Origin: an uncultured Alphaproteobacteria bacterium
GTDB taxonomy: Bacteria; Pseudomonadota; Alphaproteobacteria; Bin95
DNA length: 8,937 nucleotides
Assembly: GCA_913060845.1 (NCBI GenBank)
Contig: CAJXVF010000061.1
Coordinates: forward strand, 1 to 8,937
Direction of reading: 5' to 3'
Shown: piece by piece, positions 1 to 5,955 of the stretch
Numbering within the stretch: the stretch's first letter is position 1
How the letters are laid out: every line of letters starts with the position of its first letter
The notes under the pieces: model-generated
What the model was told of the DNA's origin: nothing
Seen by the model: only the letters and a program-made list of their open reading frames with translations
The model's database searches: none
Program-made: the position numbers and the translations under genes

Positions 1-192
1 GCCATAGCCATCGCGACCGGGCGTGCGGCTGACTGTGAGACCAACTGATTCTGCTTCCTGAATAACCAAATCCATCATGGCGTTGACGGCATTTGCGTCT
101 GGGCTGGGGCTTTCTTGCTCCACCCAAACCTTCAAGGTTTGAATGATCGCGTCAGTATCCATTGCGGCTAGCAGGCGGGCAGGGTCCGTCAC
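1..192 (-). CDS. M20-family metallopeptidase (glutamate carboxypeptidase-like), N-terminal part
   Basis: Partial gene that runs off the left edge; 64 codons are visible, read on the minus strand from a GTG at 192-190. A GGAG on that strand (200-203) lies 7 nt upstream of the GTG, which is why I prefer it to the ATG ten codons later (162-160), which has no Shine-Dalgarno. Visible protein features are an amphipathic start (DAIIQTLKVWVEQESPSPDA), then VNAMMDLVIQEAESVGLTV and a terminal GRDGYG. This is how zinc-dependent M20 exopeptidases of the CPG2/glutamate carboxypeptidase type begin: a helix ending in 'ESPS', a second helix, and a strand carrying 'GRDG(Y/F)G'. The metal ligands (His, Asp, Glu) lie beyond the window, so the catalytic assignment and substrate are inferred. 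It is divergent from hsp20; the two starts are 220 bp apart. No clear promoter for this direction was found. Confidence 0.75.
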   Translation of the reverse strand, partial: MTDPARLLAAMDTDAIIQTLKVWVEQESPSPDANAVNAMMDLVIQEAESVGLTVSRTPGRDGYG

Positions 193-285
193 GTTGGTGC
201 TCCAAGGCGAGTGTTTATGGTGATTCCTACAACGGCTGCCGCGTTACTGACCATCCCTTGATATGTGGACCACTTGTGTTCAGCC

Positions 286-314
286 CTTGAAGTCTGGGTG
301 CGGGATCACCATAT
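286..314 (+). promoter_or_regulatory. Sigma-32 (RpoH)-type heat-shock promoter for hsp20
   Basis: The -35 element CTTGAAG (286-292) and the -10 element CACCATAT (307-314) are separated by 14 nt. The heat-shock consensus is CTTGAAA, N13-14, CCCCATNT, so this matches 6 of 7 and all but one of the defined -10 bases. It points at an Hsp20 gene, the expected RpoH target. The start of transcription would fall near 320, giving a leader of about 90 nt. A second CCCTTGA copy (255-261) lies 29 bp upstream but has no matching -10. Confidence 0.8.
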
Positions 315-320
315 CTTGTA

Positions 321-412
321 TGCTGGACCTGAGGGCCAGTGAGGGCGTGATGGCCAAGCTTTGGGATCGTTGCTCTGTCGTTTTAAACGCGTTCGCTTGA
401 AGGAGGTGCGCG
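321..412 (+). promoter_or_regulatory. 5' leader of hsp20 with ROSE-like RNA thermometer
   Basis: The leader between the predicted start of transcription and the hsp20 ATG can fold into successive hairpins: CTGG/CCAG with inner CC/GG (323-339), GGC/GCC (344-355), CGTT/AACG (380-387, extending to 389) and a last one at 388-410. The last hairpin contains UUCGCU (392-397), a 3-nt loop UGA, and AGGAGG (401-406), closed by CGCG pairing with UGCG (388-391 with 407-410). ROSE elements, known from alphaproteobacterial small heat-shock genes, carry a UYGCU motif that pairs imperfectly, including a G-G pair, with the Shine-Dalgarno and melts on heating. UCGCU fits UYGCU, and its spacing to GAGG (5 nt) equals that of the Bradyrhizobium ROSE as I remember it. 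The fold was worked out by hand and no energies were computed. Confidence 0.65.
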
Positions 413-826
413 ATGCCAAGATTGGCAGCTTTTAATAGCCCGCTTATGCTGGGTTTTGACCATTTGGAACGCCTCGTCGAGAGCGTCGCGAAAGCCTCAT
501 CCGAAGGCTATCCGCCTTACAACATTGAACAAACAGGTCCAGAAGGCCTACGTATTACGTTGGCCGCCGCAGGCTTTCGTCGTGAAGATATGGATGTCCA
601 GATTGAGGATAATCAGTTGATTGTCCGTGGCGTCCAGCCGGAAGATGACGGCGACAAGGTATTTCTGCATCGTGGCATTGCTGGTCGACAATTCCAGCGC
701 CGGTTCGTGCTGGCTGAGGGGATCGAAGTTGGGTCTGCCACCATAGAAAATGGCCTTCTGCACATCGACCTGCAGCGACCGAAACCCGAAAGCCGGGTTC
801 GCACTATTGATATCCAGGGCGGTTGA
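413..826 (+). CDS. hsp20: Small heat-shock protein, Hsp20/IbpA family
   Basis: ATP-independent cytoplasmic holdase that binds unfolding proteins and hands them to DnaK/ClpB. It has 137 aa, normal for bacterial class A Hsp20. The N-terminal arm (1-32) is followed by YPPYNIE (33-39), the usual entry into the alpha-crystallin domain, which runs to about residue 124. In it are ITLAAAGF (48-55), QFQRRFVLAEGIEV (93-106) and IENGLLHIDL (111-120), the family's 'NGVL' motif with Leu for Val. The C-terminal I-x-I anchor for oligomer assembly is IDI at 132-134. The start is well supported: AGGAGG (401-406) lies 6 nt before the ATG. Expression is probably heat-induced twice, by a sigma-32 promoter and by a leader hairpin that masks this AGGAGG. 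A DUF1150 gene follows 30 nt downstream, probably on the same transcript. Confidence 0.95.
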   Translation: MPRLAAFNSPLMLGFDHLERLVESVAKASSEGYPPYNIEQTGPEGLRITLAAAGFRREDMDVQIEDNQLIVRGVQPEDDGDKVFLHRGIAGRQFQRRFVLAEGIEVGSATIENGLLHIDLQRPKPESRVRTIDIQGG

Positions 827-839
827 ACGCCCATCCGTA

Positions 840-850
840 GCTCGTGGAGC
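840..850 (+). promoter_or_regulatory. Small hairpin occluding the DUF1150 ribosome-binding site
   Basis: GCUC (840-843) can pair with GAGC (847-850) around a 3-nt loop and cover most of the GGAG (846-849) that lies 7 nt before the DUF1150 ATG. An alternative pairing, CUCG (841-844) with CGAG (850-853), places the GGAG in the loop instead. The stem is only 4 bp, so it may modulate translation weakly or be chance. Confidence 0.3.
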
Positions 851-856
851 GAGACT

Positions 857-1087
857 ATGACGAAGCATCAGAGTGAAGTTGAAATGACCGAAATGGCAGG
901 AAACCAAGTTGACCTTGAGTCGCTCGGATTGTCAGAGGTCGCGTATTTAAAGGCTGCCGTCGTCGATGAAATGCCGGGGTTCGCGATCTACGCGGCAAAC
1001 GGCGTCGCAATCGGGTTTGCACCTGAGCGGAATCAGGCGATCGGAGCGATTATGTCCAATGAAATGGCGCTTGCAGCGCTTCACTAA
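857..1087 (+). CDS. DUF1150 family protein
   Basis: Small soluble protein of 76 aa with no signal peptide or membrane segment. The core, from LESLGLSEVAYLKAA (residues 20-34) through MPGFAIYAANGVAIGF (39-54) to an Ala-rich C-terminal helix (60-75), matches the DUF1150 pattern as I remember it: an 'LG...AYV' strand, 'GFAIHAADGT' and a C-terminal helix. The molecular function is unknown. Genes of this family commonly sit directly downstream of hsp20 in alphaproteobacteria, as here, so a role linked to the chaperone or the heat response is a reasonable inference. The chosen ATG has GGAG 7 nt upstream. A second in-frame ATG at 884 would remove nine poorly conserved residues and cannot be excluded. 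It is followed by a 67-nt gap before the glycerate kinase gene, with no terminator recognised. Confidence 0.88.
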   Translation: MTKHQSEVEMTEMAGNQVDLESLGLSEVAYLKAAVVDEMPGFAIYAANGVAIGFAPERNQAIGAIMSNEMALAALH

Positions 1088-1119
1088 CCACTTGTCTTGA
1101 AAGTGTCATGGAATTGGCG

Positions 1120-1148
1120 CTGACGGCGGCCATTGCTTCCGTTAGCAT
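1120..1148 (+). promoter_or_regulatory. Possible housekeeping promoter for the glycerate kinase operon
   Basis: CTGACG (1120-1125) and TAGCAT (1143-1148), 17 nt apart, each match the sigma-70 hexamers at 4 of 6 positions. The predicted start of transcription, about 7 nt after the -10, coincides with the A of the ATG at 1155, which implies a leaderless mRNA. The match is modest. The alternative is read-through from the hsp20-DUF1150 unit. Confidence 0.35.
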
Positions 1149-1154
1149 CGGGGG

Positions 1155-2441
1155 ATGCAGAAATCCGCCGATTCTTTTCTGAGAGCATTATTCCAAGCGG
1201 CTGTTGACCGGGCTGATCCGCGCGGCGTGTTGACTGATGCGCTACCGCAGCAGCCGGTGACTGGACGGGTTATCGTTCTAGGCGCAGGTAAGGCCGCTGC
1301 GTCTATGGCAGCCGCGCTCGAGGCAGCGTGGACCCGCCCACTGGAAGGCCTGGTAGTGACGCGTTACGGTCATGGCCTGCCGCTAAAGCAGATTGAGCTT
1401 GTTGAAGCGAGCCATCCTGTGCCTGATACAGCAGGTGCTGAAGCTTCAGCTAGGGTTTTGGCGCTAGCGGAGAGTGCGGGTGCTAATGATACGGTCATAT
1501 TCCTAGCATCCGGCGGTGCATCAGCGCTGCTGAGTGCGCCAGCCGCTGGCATATCGCTTGACGAAAAGCGGGCGCTGACAAGTGCTTTGCTGAAGTCCGG
1601 TGCCACGATCCATGAAATGAACGCTGTTCGAAAGCATTTATCCGCGGTGAAGGGCGGGCGGTTAGCGGTCGCAGCTGCCCCCGCCAGGCTTCTGACATTA
1701 GCAATTTCTGACGTCCCAGGTGATGATCCCGATGTGATTGGCTCTGGCCCTACTGTGCCTGATGCGTCCACATTGGCAGAAGCCAAGACCGTACTGGCGC
1801 ATTACGGCATCGAGGCAGCCCCAAGCATCCAGGCGCGTCTGAATGCGCCCGAGGCGGAAACGCCAAAACTTGGCGATCCCGCCTTTGAACGCGCGACGTT
1901 CCATATGATTGCTACACCGCAGGCTTCGCTTGAAGCCGCACGGGATATGGCGATTGAGGCAGAGTTAGCTGCGCCCATTCTGTCTGATCGGATTGAGGGC
2001 GAGGCGCGTGACGCGGCCAAGGTGCTCGGTGCCCTAGCGCTGGCATCATCTGCAACAGGCGATCCGTTTGCGTCGCCAGCGGTTCTTCTTTCCGGCGGGG
2101 AAACAACGGTTACCGTCCGCGGCAGTGGTCGCGGTGGTCGTAATGTTGAATTTCTACTGGCGCTCGCGATTACGCTGGAAGGGGCAAAAGGCATTTCTGC
2201 CATCGCCTGCGATACAGATGGCATTGATGGCAGTGAAGATAATGCCGGGGCCGTTATTACGCCGACAACGCTAGCGCGGGCCCAGTCTTTGGGCATAGAT
2301 GTGCAAGCGCGCCTTGCGGACAATGATGCCTATAGCGTATTCGCGGCATTGGGCGATCTCGTTATGACAGGCCCAACGCTAACGAATGTAAATGATTTCC
2401 GCGCCATTTTGGTCGACGGAGAGTTTGGGGGACAGGATTGA
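1155..2441 (+). CDS. ttuD: Glycerate 2-kinase, MOFRL family (TtuD/GckA type)
   Basis: Phosphorylates D-glycerate with ATP to 2-phosphoglycerate, linking glycerate, tartrate or glyoxylate breakdown to lower glycolysis. It is cytoplasmic and, at 428 aa, full length. The N-terminal GCK domain shows LGAGKAA (42-48), SHPVPD (86-91), LASGGASALL (117-126), VRKHLSAVKGGRLA (158-171) and SDVPGDDPDVIGSGPTVPD (185-203). The C-terminal MOFRL domain shows LLSGGETTVTV (311-321), GRGGRNVEF (325-333), CDTDGIDGSEDNAGA (352-366) and TNVNDFRAIL (410-419). Homologues are often labelled 'hydroxypyruvate reductase' after the Agrobacterium tartrate gene ttuD, but the motifs are those of class II glycerate kinases. 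An in-frame TAG at 1143-1145 leaves 1155 as the first possible ATG. It has only a G-run directly before it and no spaced Shine-Dalgarno, which fits a leaderless start. One nucleotide separates its stop from the pyruvate kinase ATG. Confidence 0.93.
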   Translation: MQKSADSFLRALFQAAVDRADPRGVLTDALPQQPVTGRVIVLGAGKAAASMAAALEAAWTRPLEGLVVTRYGHGLPLKQIELVEASHPVPDTAGAEASARVLALAESAGANDTVIFLASGGASALLSAPAAGISLDEKRALTSALLKSGATIHEMNAVRKHLSAVKGGRLAVAAAPARLLTLAISDVPGDDPDVIGSGPTVPDASTLAEAKTVLAHYGIEAAPSIQARLNAPEAETPKLGDPAFERATFHMIATPQASLEAARDMAIEAELAAPILSDRIEGEARDAAKVLGALALASSATGDPFASPAVLLSGGETTVTVRGSGRGGRNVEFLLALAITLEGAKGISAIACDTDGIDGSEDNAGAVITPTTLARAQSLGIDVQARLADNDAYSVFAALGDLVMTGPTLTNVNDFRAILVDGEFGGQD

Positions 2442-2442
2442 T

Positions 2443-3888
2443 ATGAGCTTGATGCACATACGTCGACGCCGGAACGTCAAGATTGTCGCCACACTCGGCC
2501 CCTCCACAACGAGCTATGAGGAAATCCGTGCGGTTTTTGAGGCTGGTGCAGATGTCTTCCGCCTGAACTTCAGCCACGGCGAGCATGCTGACCACGCGGC
2601 CCGCATGAAAATCATCCGTCAGATCGAGAAAGAAGCACATCGGCCAATCGGCGTTATGGCTGACATGCAAGGCCCCAAGCTTCGGATGGGTCGGTTTAAA
2701 GGCGGCAAAGCGAAATTGAAGGCCGGGCAGGCGTTCCGTTTGGACCTTGACGAGAATAATGAAGGTGATGAAACGCGGGCACCGCTTCCGCACAAAGAAA
2801 TCTTCCAAGCGCTGGAGCCTGGCGCTGAAGTGCTGATGGACGACGGGCGCATCCGAATGGAAGTGGTCTCACTGAAGCCAGACAGCGCTGAGATGAAGGT
2901 GACAGCCGGTGGCGTTCTCTTAGACCGCAAGGGCGTGAACCTGCCCGGCGTTCTGCTGCCTGTATCGCCGCTGACTAAGAAAGATCGCATTGACCTGGAA
3001 TATGCGATCAGCATTGGCGCAGATTGGATCGCGTTGTCATTCGTGCAGCGCCCAGATGATTTGGCCGAAGCCCGTGCGCTTATTAAAGGCCGGGCAGGGC
3101 TCCTAACCAAGTTTGAGAAACCTGCTGCAATCAAGCAGATGGACCAACTTGTTGAGCTTTCAGATGCAGTTATGGTTGCCCGTGGCGACCTTGGTGTTGA
3201 GACGCCGCCTGAAGACGTGCCGTTGGCGCAGAAGCAATTGATCCGCGCATGTCGCCTTCAAGGTAAGCCCGTCATCGTCGCAACCCAGATGTTGGAAAGC
3301 ATGGTTACGGCACCCGCACCAACCCGGGCTGAAGCGTCCGATGTGGCGACGGCTGTGTTCGATGGCGCTGATGCTGTCATGCTTTCTGCTGAGACGGCTG
3401 CCGGCCAATACCCGGTCGAAGCCGTATCGATGATGGATAGGATTGCGGTGCGGACGGAAAGTGATCCCGGCTATCGGGATGCGTTGAACGCCACGCGACA
3501 CGACCCAGATCCGACCGCTGCGGACGCTATTTCACGCGCTGCACGTCAGGTGGCTGAAACGATTTCGGCTGCCGCTATCGTGACCTACACGACCTCCGGC
3601 TCCACCACGCTCCGTGCCAGTCGTGAGCGCGCAGAAGCGCCGGTCTTGGGGCTGACATCCAGGGTCGAGACGGCACGACAATTGGCACTCGCCTGGGGTG
3701 TACGGCCTGAGCACACAGCGGACGTAACCGATTTCTCTGAAATGGTGCGGAAAGCGTGTGCCATTGCCTATGATCGTGATCTGGCCAAGCTGGGTGACCG
3801 GATTGTCGTTACAGCGGGCGTGCCATTCGGGACGCCGGGCTCGACCAATGTTTTGCGCATTGCCTGGATTACAGGGGATGAGGCGTGA
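2443..3888 (+). CDS. pyk: Pyruvate kinase, Lys-type (predicted K+-independent)
   Basis: Converts PEP and ADP to pyruvate and ATP, the last step of glycolysis. I choose the ATG at 2443 (481 aa): it has AGGA at 2434-2437, 5 nt upstream, and lies 1 nt past the stop of the glycerate kinase gene. The in-frame ATG at 2392 would add 17 unconserved residues inside that gene. Domain A has KIVATLGPS (13-21) and the substrate-binding R40, N42 and S44 in RLNFSHG. DMQGPKLRMG (74-83) opens the B domain, which ends near NLPG (166-169). Catalytic Lys is K223, with metal ligands E225 and D249 (ARGDLGVE). TQMLESM and the signature at SDVATAVFDGADAVMLSAET follow. The allosteric-type C domain closes the protein, with a YTTSGSTTLRASR-type binding loop. 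K79 occupies the position of Glu117 of the muscle enzyme, which marks K+-independent enzymes. Confidence 0.96.
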   Translation: MSLMHIRRRRNVKIVATLGPSTTSYEEIRAVFEAGADVFRLNFSHGEHADHAARMKIIRQIEKEAHRPIGVMADMQGPKLRMGRFKGGKAKLKAGQAFRLDLDENNEGDETRAPLPHKEIFQALEPGAEVLMDDGRIRMEVVSLKPDSAEMKVTAGGVLLDRKGVNLPGVLLPVSPLTKKDRIDLEYAISIGADWIALSFVQRPDDLAEARALIKGRAGLLTKFEKPAAIKQMDQLVELSDAVMVARGDLGVETPPEDVPLAQKQLIRACRLQGKPVIVATQMLESMVTAPAPTRAEASDVATAVFDGADAVMLSAETAAGQYPVEAVSMMDRIAVRTESDPGYRDALNATRHDPDPTAADAISRAARQVAETISAAAIVTYTTSGSTTLRASRERAEAPVLGLTSRVETARQLALAWGVRPEHTADVTDFSEMVRKACAIAYDRDLAKLGDRIVVTAGVPFGTPGSTNVLRIAWITGDEA

Positions 3889-3906
3889 GTTTTGAAGGAA
3901 TACTGA

Positions 3907-4779
3907 ATGTCTAAAGCTGTTGAGGCGCGGTTGGCCGCCACCGTAATTCTGGCGCGTGACGCGGGCGATTGCATGGAATTATTCATGGTTGTCCGCCACC
4001 ACCAGATCGATTTTGCATCGGGCGCTTTGGTGTTTCCAGGCGGGTCAGCGACCGCCAGCGACCGCGATCCACGGGTGCGGGCCGTGTCCGATGGTGCTGA
4101 TGGCCTCACCGATGACACGCTGGCAGCCAATGTCGCTGCAATCCGGGAGTCTTTTGAGGAATGTGGCGTGTTATACGCGCGCCCAAACGGCTCAGAGACG
4201 CTGGTTGATGGTGTTCGGGCAGCGGAACTTGGCGATAAGTACCGGGTGGACCTTGAGGCCGATAAAATCGGAATGGCTGATATTGCGGAAGCCGAAGGCC
4301 TGCGTATCGCCGTTGATCGAATGGTGCATTTCGCCCACTGGATCACGCCGCCACATATGCCTAAGCGTTTTGACACGCACTTTTTCATCGCCGAAGCGCC
4401 CATGGACCATGTTCTGGCCCATGACGGCCATGAGAATGTTGATTCCGTTTGGATTACGCCGCTTCAAGCGTGTGATGATGCTGACGCTGGCACCCGCACC
4501 GTGATTTTCCCGACACGGCTGAACATTGAAAAAGTAGGCCAGAGCCCAAGCGTATCCGCTGCAATCGCCCGCGCACGGAAAGAACCGGTGGTAACAGTGC
4601 TGCCAGAATCCGAGAAGGTCGAAGGCGGTCGGATAATGCGCATTCCAGAGGCTGCGGGCTATGGAGCAGCGGAACTCTTTGTTGAAGGCGGATCTGGAAA
4701 GGCTGCACGTATTCGCTATCCAGATGGGACGGAGCGCACAACGTCAATCGCTATGAAGCCAATCCACGACGTGGATTAG
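3907..4779 (+). CDS. Nudix hydrolase, NUDT19-like
   Basis: Hydrolase of 290 aa that should cleave a diphosphate bond in a nucleoside-diphosphate-linked compound. The closest family I recognise is NUDT19/RP2p, whose characterised mammalian members cut CoA and acyl-CoAs, so CoA-type substrates are inferred. GALVFPGG (39-46) opens the Nudix motif and IRESFEECGVL (79-89) holds the metal-binding RExxEExG (R80, E81, E84, E85, G87). About 20 residues more than in the canonical box separate the two halves, a hallmark of the NUDT19 group. WITPPHMPKRFDTHFF (145-160) is also typical of it. No targeting signal or membrane segment. The start has AAGGA 7 nt upstream (3895-3899). It lies 18 nt after pyk, so it is probably the third gene of that operon. 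Its stop overlaps the convergent DUF898 gene by 4 bp, leaving no room for a terminator. Confidence 0.88.
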   Translation: MSKAVEARLAATVILARDAGDCMELFMVVRHHQIDFASGALVFPGGSATASDRDPRVRAVSDGADGLTDDTLAANVAAIRESFEECGVLYARPNGSETLVDGVRAAELGDKYRVDLEADKIGMADIAEAEGLRIAVDRMVHFAHWITPPHMPKRFDTHFFIAEAPMDHVLAHDGHENVDSVWITPLQACDDADAGTRTVIFPTRLNIEKVGQSPSVSAAIARARKEPVVTVLPESEKVEGGRIMRIPEAAGYGAAELFVEGGSGKAARIRYPDGTERTTSIAMKPIHDVD

Positions 4780-5912
4780 CCGACATCGAAGTCCAATAGC
4801 GCTGCCAATCCTTCACCACCGCCGCCGGGCTGTGTGATCGGTGATGCGCCGATGGTCTTGGGGCGGAGGACGCCTGTCACGGTCAACGTTGTCATGAATT
4901 TACGCAGCAATGGGACAGTGAAGGTGGCCAGTCGAATTGGTGGAGCCAGCAACACGATGCTGAAAACGCCAAGAATGGTCGTGATATTCTCCAAAATGTC
5001 AGCGCCAAGCGCGCCAAACGCTGTCGCCGCTGCATAAATCGCAGCAGAGAATACGGCCCAAGCGAGGCCCATTGAGATTGCGAAGAGCGCGATATAAGCC
5101 ACGACCATTGTCGTTGGCAGTTCAGACTTGAAGCCAAGGTCTGCGATACGAACATGGGCAACCGTGCGCCGGGCCTCAATCGTCCGATAGGCGATATAAG
5201 ATATGCCTAAGGTGAAGGGCAGGAGCAGATAGCAGCCGATCCATAACCATGTGAGCCTCCCTGTGGGAAGGTCACACTGCATGCGCTGGTCGCCCATCCA
5301 GACATTATTGTTCAGATATCTGATTTGGCGCGCGCGCAAATTGCCGAAGCTGAACCCCGCCGTTAGCACCAGTAAGATATAGCCTGAGAATGTGATCCAG
5401 AGGTAACGCATCGCGGACCCACCCTGTGCGCCGCGCACACCGCGCCAAAGCGTCCTGGAAAGGCGGTATCGTCGGGCTTGAAAAGCGCCAAGGGGCATCA
5501 GCACGACCCATACTAGGCCGAACAGGCCGACCTCCCAAAGTGAGCCGTCTCCATCAGAGAAAATGAACGGGGCGATGCTGGCGATCAAAAACAGCGGTGC
5601 CAGCAGCGATACAACGATGAGGAAGCTGCGGAAAAGCTCCAGCCCATTTCCGGTGTATTCCAGCGGCTCCTTATCAATCTCCAAGTGGCCCCAAAGGAAT
5701 TGGCGAACTGCTGCCTTTGCCCAAAAGCGGTAGACGCCGGCAGTCACCATGATGATCAGCGTCAGCTTGCTCAACAGGCGGAGCGCATCTCCCTCTGTGC
5801 CTGTGAATGCAAGGCCAACGCCAGGCGCTTCGGCCACAGCGTCTCCTGCGCTGTCATGGGGCTTGGGGTCCCAGGGACGACGGCGGGGTTTGGAAATTTC
5901 GAGATACGGCAT
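4776..5912 (-). CDS. DUF898 (YjgN-like) inner-membrane protein
   Basis: Polytopic inner-membrane protein of 378 aa with unknown function. About six or seven hydrophobic segments are visible, near residues 45-62, 95-117, 126-144, 169-190, 220-241, 266-296 and 305-325. A polar proline-rich N-terminus (1-30) precedes FTGTEG (36-41), the family's 'FxG' start. The DUF898 signature is GVYRFWAKAAVRQFLWGH (59-76), followed by LEYTGNG (84-90). Later 'segment plus Arg-rich tail' units at MPLGAFQARRYRLSRTLW (139-156) and TLGISYIAYRTIEARR (234-249) look like degenerate copies of it, so the protein may be built from internal repeats. NLRARQIRYLNNNVW (191-205) is also typical. The C-terminus is Gly-rich (362-367) and likely disordered. 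The start codon has only a weak GAG-type Shine-Dalgarno. It is divergent from the SDR gene (43 bp between starts). Confidence 0.85.
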   Translation of the reverse strand: MPYLEISKPRRRPWDPKPHDSAGDAVAEAPGVGLAFTGTEGDALRLLSKLTLIIMVTAGVYRFWAKAAVRQFLWGHLEIDKEPLEYTGNGLELFRSFLIVVSLLAPLFLIASIAPFIFSDGDGSLWEVGLFGLVWVVLMPLGAFQARRYRLSRTLWRGVRGAQGGSAMRYLWITFSGYILLVLTAGFSFGNLRARQIRYLNNNVWMGDQRMQCDLPTGRLTWLWIGCYLLLPFTLGISYIAYRTIEARRTVAHVRIADLGFKSELPTTMVVAYIALFAISMGLAWAVFSAAIYAAATAFGALGADILENITTILGVFSIVLLAPPIRLATFTVPLLRKFMTTLTVTGVLRPKTIGASPITQPGGGGEGLAALLDFDVG

Positions 5913-5955
5913 AAAACGCTCATCAGACTAGGGACTTTTAGCAGGATAGCCGCAA

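Noticed and set aside
125..141. Perfect palindrome CAAACCTT-C-AAGGTTTG as an operator
   Set aside because: It lies inside the coding start of the peptidase gene and encodes ordinary helix residues (QTLKV); no partner site was seen, so probably chance.
265..273. GTGGACCAC palindrome upstream of hsp20
   Set aside because: Only 4-bp arms, no extension or second copy; not enough to call an operator, and it does not match CIRCE.
1802..2323. 173-codon open frame on the minus strand
   Set aside because: Antisense to the strongly conserved MOFRL domain; Ser/Ala/Arg-rich with no recognisable motif, so a compositional shadow.
2392..2442. Upstream in-frame ATG extending pyruvate kinase by 17 residues
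   Set aside because: It lies inside the glycerate kinase gene, adds unconserved residues, and the ATG at 2443 has a well-placed AGGA.
3768..4403. 211-codon open frame on the minus strand
   Set aside because: Spans the pyk end and the Nudix box, both clearly coding on the plus strand; low-complexity Ser/Arg/Thr composition.
5868..5878. GTCCCAGGGAC palindrome near the start of the DUF898 gene
   Set aside because: Short, within coding sequence, and explained by the Pro/Trp/Asp codons there.
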